Source: Leptodactylus fallax (taxonomy: Eukaryota > Chordata > Amphibia > Anura > Leptodactylidae). Taken from it: 64,000 nucleotides of DNA. Below the pieces are notes generated by a model, which saw only the letters and a program-made list of their open reading frames with translations, ran no database searches and was not told the DNA's origin. The position numbers and the translations under genes are program-made. Location of the stretch: assembly GCA_947044405.1 (NCBI GenBank), contig CAMRHE010000331.1:682001-746000 (forward strand), written 5' to 3'. Shown here piece by piece: positions 59,213 to 64,000 of this stretch. Numbering within the stretch: the stretch's first letter is position 1; each line of letters begins with the position of its first letter.

Positions 59213-59704
59213 TTCTGTTACTGATCTCTCTGTATTTCTGTATACTATTCTGTCACTGATCTCGCTGTATTTCTGTATACTATTCTGTTACTGATCTCTG
59301 TATACTATTCTGTTACTGATCCCTCTGTATTTCTGTATACTATTCTGTTACTGATCTCTGTATACTATTCTGTTATTGATCACTCTGTATTTCTGTATAC
59401 TATTCTGTCACTGATCTCTCTGTATTTCTGTATACTATTCTGTCACTGATCTCTCTGTATTTCTGTATATTGTTCTGTTACTGATCCTTCTGTATTTCTG
59501 TATACTGTTCTGTTACTGATCTCTGTATACTATTCTGTTACTGATCTCTCTGTATTTCTGTATACTATTCTGTTACTGATCTCTATGTATTTCTGTATAC
59601 TATTCTGTTACTGATCCCTCTGTATTTCTGTATACTGTTCTGTTACCGATCTCTCTGTATTTCTGTATACTATTGTTACTGATCGCTCTGTATTCCTGTA
59701 TATC
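59213..59704. repeat. 35-bp minisatellite, array C (about 14 copies)
   Basis: Same unit as 38130-40993 with many shortened 24-25-bp units (GATCTCTGTATACTATTCTG). The right end is cut by the chromovirus LTR at 59705. Confidence 0.95.
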
Positions 59705-60237
59705 TGTAAGGGAATCACTAGAGGAGCGATTCCCTAGAAGCTGCAGGAGGACTTAGGGGGGAGGGGCACAACGAGGCAGTGGACCCTAAGCTTAATCCCA
59801 AGGGGTCAGTAACAATCGAGCAATGCAGCACAGAATCGAGATCCAAGAGAATAGTCAAAGGTAAGCCAGGTGGTCAGAAAATCAGAAGAGCAGGTAACAA
59901 ATAACAAGAAGTATAGCCAGTAAGCAAAATGCAATAGCAGGCGCCCATAGGAAAGTGGGCAAACAATAAATAGGGAGAAAGAACCCACCTCAGACTTGAT
60001 AGGAGGACAGGCTGTCAATCACCAAGGCAGGACTAAAGTTAACTCAGTGGAGCAGGGGGAGAGCAAGGTGAAGGAGAAGGGCATGGTGGAAAATCAATTA
60101 AGGAGGTGAGGGAATAGGACAGTGTTCAGACAGTACAAGAAAAACCCAAAGAAAAGAATCACAACCGGGCACGCCTCCTGCACCGCAGTGTGCGCCCGGA
60201 GGACGGCGCCAAAGCCCGGACAGGCAAGGACGTTACA
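59705..60237 (-). mobile_element. Chromovirus 3' LTR (533 bp)
   Basis: TGTAAGGG ... CGTTACA, followed by a C-run that is the polypurine tract on the minus strand (60238-60252, AAAAGGGGGGGTAC). Inserted in the 35-bp minisatellite. The 5' LTR is beyond the right edge. Confidence 0.85.
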
Positions 60238-60878
60238 GTACCCCCCCTTTTACGAGGGGCCTCTGGACCCTCGCCAGATGGACCAGGTTTCGAAGGGTTC
60301 TGGCGATGAAAGAGATTAATTAAACGTGGCGCATGTAGGTCCCTACCAGAAACCCATGTTCGCTCTTCCAGGCCATAACCCTTCCAGTGCACGAGGTACT
60401 GAACAGCATTCTGCACCCGACGGGAATCCAGAATTTTTTCTACTTCATATTCTAGTTCCCCTTGGACCACCACCGGCGCAGGTGGACTGGAAGAAGTAAG
60501 GACAGGGGAGATATACTTCTTCAAAAGCGACTTGTGGAAGACGTTGTGGATACGAAAAGAACGTGGAAGTTGTAATTTAAAAGATACTGGGTTTATGAGT
60601 TCAGAAATGACATAGGGCCCAATGTAACGTGGTGCAAATTTCCCCGAAGCAACTCTAAGATGTAGATTCCTAGTGGACAGCCAGACTCGATCTCCCACTC
60701 TGTATTCAGGGCCAGGCAAGCGTCTTTTATTTGCCTGCCGTTTTTGATATTCTTGGGCTTTAACCAGGCTCAGACGAGCCTGGGCCCAGACTGTGCACAG
60801 TCGCTGATAAGTATGTTCGGCAGTGGGATTAACAGACTCGGTGCTACGTAGAGAGGAGTACCTGAGGTTAAAACCATA
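60159..60878 (-). pseudogene. Chromovirus pol C-terminus: integrase tail and chromodomain
   Basis: Continues the pol frame after the stop near 60880, starting NYGFNLRYSS. It contains the integrase GPY/F-type module (VGDRVWLSTRNL ... KFAPRYIGPYVISE) and then a chromodomain (YEVEKILDSRRV ... YLVHWKGYGLEERTWV). Chromodomains of this group are known to steer integration toward methylated-histone chromatin. The basic C-terminus and stop lie within the LTR. It is the same frame as the upstream pol, so a single substitution separates the two parts. Confidence 0.88.
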
Positions 60879-60881
60879 GTT

Positions 60882-63635
60882 TCAATAAAACGGAGACATT
60901 TTAGTGGTGACGTTAACCCTGTTGTTTATTGCAAACTCTGCTAGAGGAAGAAAGGTTCTCCATTTTTCTTGAGCATCAGACACAAAACACCTTAAGTACT
61001 GTTTCAAAGTTTGGTTGAATCTCTCTGTCTGGCCATTGGTCTCCGGGTGGAACGCGGAACAGAAAGACAGAGAGACCCCCAGACGACCACAAAATTCCTT
61101 CCAGAATCTAGAGACAAATTGTACACCCCGATCAGATACAATATTTTCTGGTACACCATGCAAGCGGAGTATGTGGTTAATAAAGAACAAGGCTAGGCGC
61201 GGAGCACTAGGAATTTTCTTTAGGGGTACAAAATGGCACATTTTGGAGAATCTATCCACAACAACCCAAATCACAGTCTTCCCTTGGGAACAAGGCAAAT
61301 CAGTAATGAAGTCCATTGACAAATGGGACCATGGTCTCTTAGGTATAGGAAGGGGATGAAGAAGGCCCTCGGGTAATCTCCTAGGAGTCTTCATCTTAGC
61401 ACATGTCTCACAGGCAGCAACAAATTCACATACGTCTCGAGACCAGGAAGGCCACCAGTAAGAGCAGGAGAGAAGGTATTTAGTTCCAGCGTAGCCGGGA
61501 TGTCCCGTTAAGGTGAAACAATGAATTTCCTCCAAAACACGAAGACAAAGATTTGGAGGTACAAATAGTTTCCCAGTGGGAGTATTACTGGGAGCAAGAT
61601 CTTGTGAATTAACCACTAAAGTAACAAAATCAGGAGTAATAATGGCGAGAACCACTCCGGGAGACAAGGTTTTATCTGGGACATCCTTAGGGGCACCGCT
61701 GGGACCAAAACTGCGAGATAGGGCATCAGCCCGTACATTTTTAGAGCCTGGACGATAAGTCACCACAAAATTAAAACGTGTGAAGAATAGTGCCCAGCGG
61801 GCCTGCCTAGGAGACAGTCGCTTAGCGCTATCCAGATATAGTAGGTTCTTATGATCAGTGAATACTGTGATCTGGTGTTTGGCCCCCTCGAGGAAATGTC
61901 TCCACTCCTCGAATGCCCATTTAATGGCTAGGAGTTCTCGATTACCAACGTCATAGTTGCGCTGCGTAGGAGAGAATTTCCTCGAGAAGAAGGCTACAGG
62001 TTGCAAACACGTAAAATTTTCAGAGCCCTGAGACAACACGGCACCAACCCCCACTTCAGAGGCATCAACCTCAATAATAAATGGGCGATCATAGTCTGGA
62101 GGTACTAATACAGGAGCCTCAACAAAACATTTCTTGAGATATACAAAAGCCTCTTCCGCTTCCGGAGTCCATTTGGTCACATCGGCACCTTTCTTTGTGA
62201 GATCCGTTAATGGCTTCACTATAGAAGAGAAATTCTTAATAAATTTTCGATAATAGTTGGAGAAACCCAAGAAACGTTGCAGGGCTTTAAGGTTGGAGGG
62301 GCGTTCCCAGTTATTAATAGCCGTGACCTTTAGTGGATCCATACAAAAAGAATCGGAAGTAATAACGTAACCGAGGAAGGTGACCCTTTGGACTCCGAAC
62401 AGGCATTTGGACAGTTTGGCAAAGAGAGAGTTTTGACGCAACAGTAGCAAAACACTCCTAACATGCTCAATATGTGTGGCCCAATCAGGAGAGAACACTA
62501 GAATATCATCCAGGTAGACAACCACATAACGACCGAGCAAGTCTCTAAAGATATCGTTAACAAAGTGTTGAAATACTGCGGGTGCATTACATAACCCGAA
62601 AGGCATTACCAAATATTCAAAGTGACCTTCCGGGGTGTTGAACGCAGTTTTCCACTCATCTCCTTCTCTAATCCCGATCAGATTGTATGCCCCACGGAGG
62701 TCAATTTTAGAAAACCAGCGGGCACCCACAATCTGATTGAAAAGATCAGGGATCAGAGGAAGAGGGTACTGATTTTTAACTGTAATTTTATTTAATTCTC
62801 GGTAGTGAATGCATGGTCGCAGTCCGCCATCCTTCTTTTTAACAAAAAAGAACCCAGCTCCCATGGGAGACTGAGACGGACGGATGTGACCTTTAAGAAG
62901 ACTATCCTGAGTGTAATCCCGCATAGCCTCACGTTCAGGAGCAGAAAGATTGAAGATCCTTCCCTTAGGGTATTTGGAGTCGGGAAGAAGTTCAATCGCA
63001 CAATCGTAAGGTCTATGCGGCAGTAAAACTTCAGCAGCTTTAGCATCAAAAACATCATGAAAATCAGACAGAAATTCAGGAAGAAGCGTCTCCTCACTGA
63101 GACAATCGGAGGCATGCAAAGCAATACAATGGGAGGAGCACTGATTCCCCCATTTCACTAACTCTTTTTTGGGCCAATCAAAGGTAGGGTTATGGAGGTC
63201 TAGCCAGGGAAGCCCTAAAATAATATCAGACGAGAGATCCTCCATAACAAAAAAACTCATGAGCTCCGTATGTATTGAGCCCACTTGCAAAGAGAGTAAG
63301 GGGGTTTTAAAACGGATTTTACCCCTGGCCAGTGGAGTAAAATCCGCCCCAGTAACCAACAGAGGAGTATCTAATGATACAAGTTCAATACGTAAAGCAG
63401 AAACAAACGAAAATTTAACAAAGTTAGTGGCATCCCCAGAATCTACTAGGGCCTGCCCAGAAACAGATCTGCCCCCAAAGGACAGAGACACAGGTAACAT
63501 CAATTTGTGAGATTTTTCAGAAGATACCTGACTGCCTGAGTGGTTCTTCTGAATACCACTCAGGCCCTGGAGTTTTCCGCTGGTGTACGTGGTTTGATGT
63601 AACAGTGTCGGATGAGATGACCCGGTTTGCCGCAA
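60882..63635 (-). CDS. Chromovirus pol: protease, reverse transcriptase, RNase H, integrase core
   Basis: An open frame of 917 codons. Protease active site LVDSGDATNFV at about residue 65 and IILGLPWL at about 135. Reverse transcriptase with LRPCIHYRELNK, a PFGLCNAPAVFQ motif and VVYLDDILVFS (catalytic Asp pair) at about residue 375. RNase H with FIIEVDASEVGVGAVLSQ and FTDHKNLLYL. Integrase with H-H-C-C zinc binding (GHPGY ... CETCAKMK, about 710-750) and the DDE core: MDFITDLP, VSDRGVQF and HPETNGQTERF. Its gag overlaps at 63560-63635 in the +1 register, so pol is expected by -1 frameshifting. The frame is cut by TGA directly after MSPFY. Confidence 0.93.
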   Translation of the reverse strand: MRQTGSSHPTLLHQTTYTSGKLQGLSGIQKNHSGSQVSSEKSHKLMLPVSLSFGGRSVSGQALVDSGDATNFVKFSFVSALRIELVSLDTPLLVTGADFTPLARGKIRFKTPLLSLQVGSIHTELMSFFVMEDLSSDIILGLPWLDLHNPTFDWPKKELVKWGNQCSSHCIALHASDCLSEETLLPEFLSDFHDVFDAKAAEVLLPHRPYDCAIELLPDSKYPKGRIFNLSAPEREAMRDYTQDSLLKGHIRPSQSPMGAGFFFVKKKDGGLRPCIHYRELNKITVKNQYPLPLIPDLFNQIVGARWFSKIDLRGAYNLIGIREGDEWKTAFNTPEGHFEYLVMPFGLCNAPAVFQHFVNDIFRDLLGRYVVVYLDDILVFSPDWATHIEHVRSVLLLLRQNSLFAKLSKCLFGVQRVTFLGYVITSDSFCMDPLKVTAINNWERPSNLKALQRFLGFSNYYRKFIKNFSSIVKPLTDLTKKGADVTKWTPEAEEAFVYLKKCFVEAPVLVPPDYDRPFIIEVDASEVGVGAVLSQGSENFTCLQPVAFFSRKFSPTQRNYDVGNRELLAIKWAFEEWRHFLEGAKHQITVFTDHKNLLYLDSAKRLSPRQARWALFFTRFNFVVTYRPGSKNVRADALSRSFGPSGAPKDVPDKTLSPGVVLAIITPDFVTLVVNSQDLAPSNTPTGKLFVPPNLCLRVLEEIHCFTLTGHPGYAGTKYLLSCSYWWPSWSRDVCEFVAACETCAKMKTPRRLPEGLLHPLPIPKRPWSHLSMDFITDLPCSQGKTVIWVVVDRFSKMCHFVPLKKIPSAPRLALFFINHILRLHGVPENIVSDRGVQFVSRFWKEFCGRLGVSLSFCSAFHPETNGQTERFNQTLKQYLRCFVSDAQEKWRTFLPLAEFAINNRVNVTTKMSPFY

Positions 63636-64000
63636 TACAGGCAGAGATGATTCCGGAGACGATATTCTCGTCTAGCCTTGGTATCCAGTGCTCCAAACTG
63701 CATAGGCTCATCTCCAGGGGTGACAGAAGGAGAACCAGATTCTTTAACAGAAAGAGAGGGATAGACAGAAGACTTAGTGGAACCAATCCCCACCCTCTCT
63801 TTACGTCTGTCCTGGAGTCTCCTGTCAATGCGGACGGCTAAGGTCATGGCCTTTTCTAAGGTAGGGGGATCAGGGTGACCTACCCAGACATCCTTCACTG
63901 AATCATTCAGGCCCTGTTTAAAAAGAGCTTTCAAAGCAGAGTCGCACCAACCTGCTGTTATACTCAACTTCCGAAACTCAGAGCAGTAAGTTTCAGCGGA
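63560..64000 (-). CDS. Chromovirus gag, C-terminal part
   Basis: Open to the window edge. Contains FKQGLNDSVKDVW and a CCHC knuckle CLYCGKPGHLIRHC (C-x2-C-x4-H-x4-C), then a short tail ending at 63560. Binds genomic RNA and forms the particle core; the N-terminal capsid region lies outside the window. Confidence 0.85.
   Translation of the reverse strand, partial: SAETYCSEFRKLSITAGWCDSALKALFKQGLNDSVKDVWVGHPDPPTLEKAMTLAVRIDRRLQDRRKERVGIGSTKSSVYPSLSVKESGSPSVTPGDEPMQFGALDTKARREYRLRNHLCLYCGKPGHLIRHCYIKPRTPAENSRA

Larger units (their letters stand above)
59705..64000 (-). mobile_element. Ty3/Gypsy chromovirus (3' LTR to gag), truncated by window edge
   Basis: On the minus strand: partial gag with zinc knuckle, pol in the -1 frame (protease, reverse transcriptase, RNase H, integrase, chromodomain), polypurine tract and LTR. 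Only one pol-disrupting lesion (TGA at about 60879-60881) is visible, so this is the youngest-looking coding retroelement in the window. Confidence 0.92.

Overview
The window is vertebrate, almost certainly amphibian (anuran) genomic DNA. Three things support this: intron-containing KRAB-like C2H2 zinc-finger genes of the large frog type, a dense load of vertebrate transposons (Tc1/mariner, hAT, TTAA-target MITEs, chromovirus and other Gypsy LTR elements, an endogenous retrovirus, a tRNA-derived SINE, CR1), and very abundant minisatellites. There is no sign of prokaryotic genes, operons, rRNA or CRISPR. The only plausible host protein genes are two zinc-finger genes and one zinc-finger pseudogene, all on the + strand. 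Most other long open frames are transposon proteins or tandem repeats whose unit length is a multiple of three.

Layout. 1-4118: 5' part of a decayed endogenous retrovirus on the minus strand (pol, protease, gag start, tRNA-Lys-type primer site, LTR). It sits inside an LTR of a second family (4119-4486), which itself sits in a zinc-finger array pseudogene (4488-5177). 6.9-10.6 kb: simple repeats, a 48-bp minisatellite split by a solo LTR (8461-8930), and a Helitron-like repeat. 10.6-15.5 kb: a broken Tc1 element, then a gag-only LTR element with a 5-bp target duplication. 16.6-19.0 kb: a 42-bp minisatellite and a complete-ended Tc1 element. 19765-24483: a complete-ended LTR element whose cargo is a long coiled-coil ORF derived in part from a non-muscle/smooth-muscle-type myosin II heavy-chain tail. 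This is the most unusual object in the window.

25-32.8 kb: zinc-finger gene 1 (first exon near 25.05 kb, coding exons 26653-30387, a Tc1 copy in its last intron), then a Gypsy reverse-transcriptase fragment and a 35-bp minisatellite. 32.8-46 kb: two pairs of duplicated segments separated by an approximately 82-copy 35-bp minisatellite (38130-40993), each pair differing by transposon insertions. 46-52.3 kb: TTAA foldback MITEs and a 2-kb hAT-type element with a perfect 8-bp target duplication. 52.4-59.7 kb: zinc-finger gene 2, a paralogue of gene 1 with the same exon plan, its own independent Tc1 insertion, and the same downstream Gypsy fragment and 35-bp repeat. 59705-64000: 3' LTR and most of the coding region of a chromodomain-bearing Gypsy element on the minus strand, broken in pol by only one visible stop codon; it runs off the right edge.

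Taken together this is a tandemly duplicating zinc-finger cluster. KRAB-type zinc-finger proteins are known in mammals as repressors of retroelements, so the dense retroelements around these genes fit that type of locus, but nothing in the sequence shows which element, if any, these proteins bind. All similarity statements come from reading the sequence; no database search was run.
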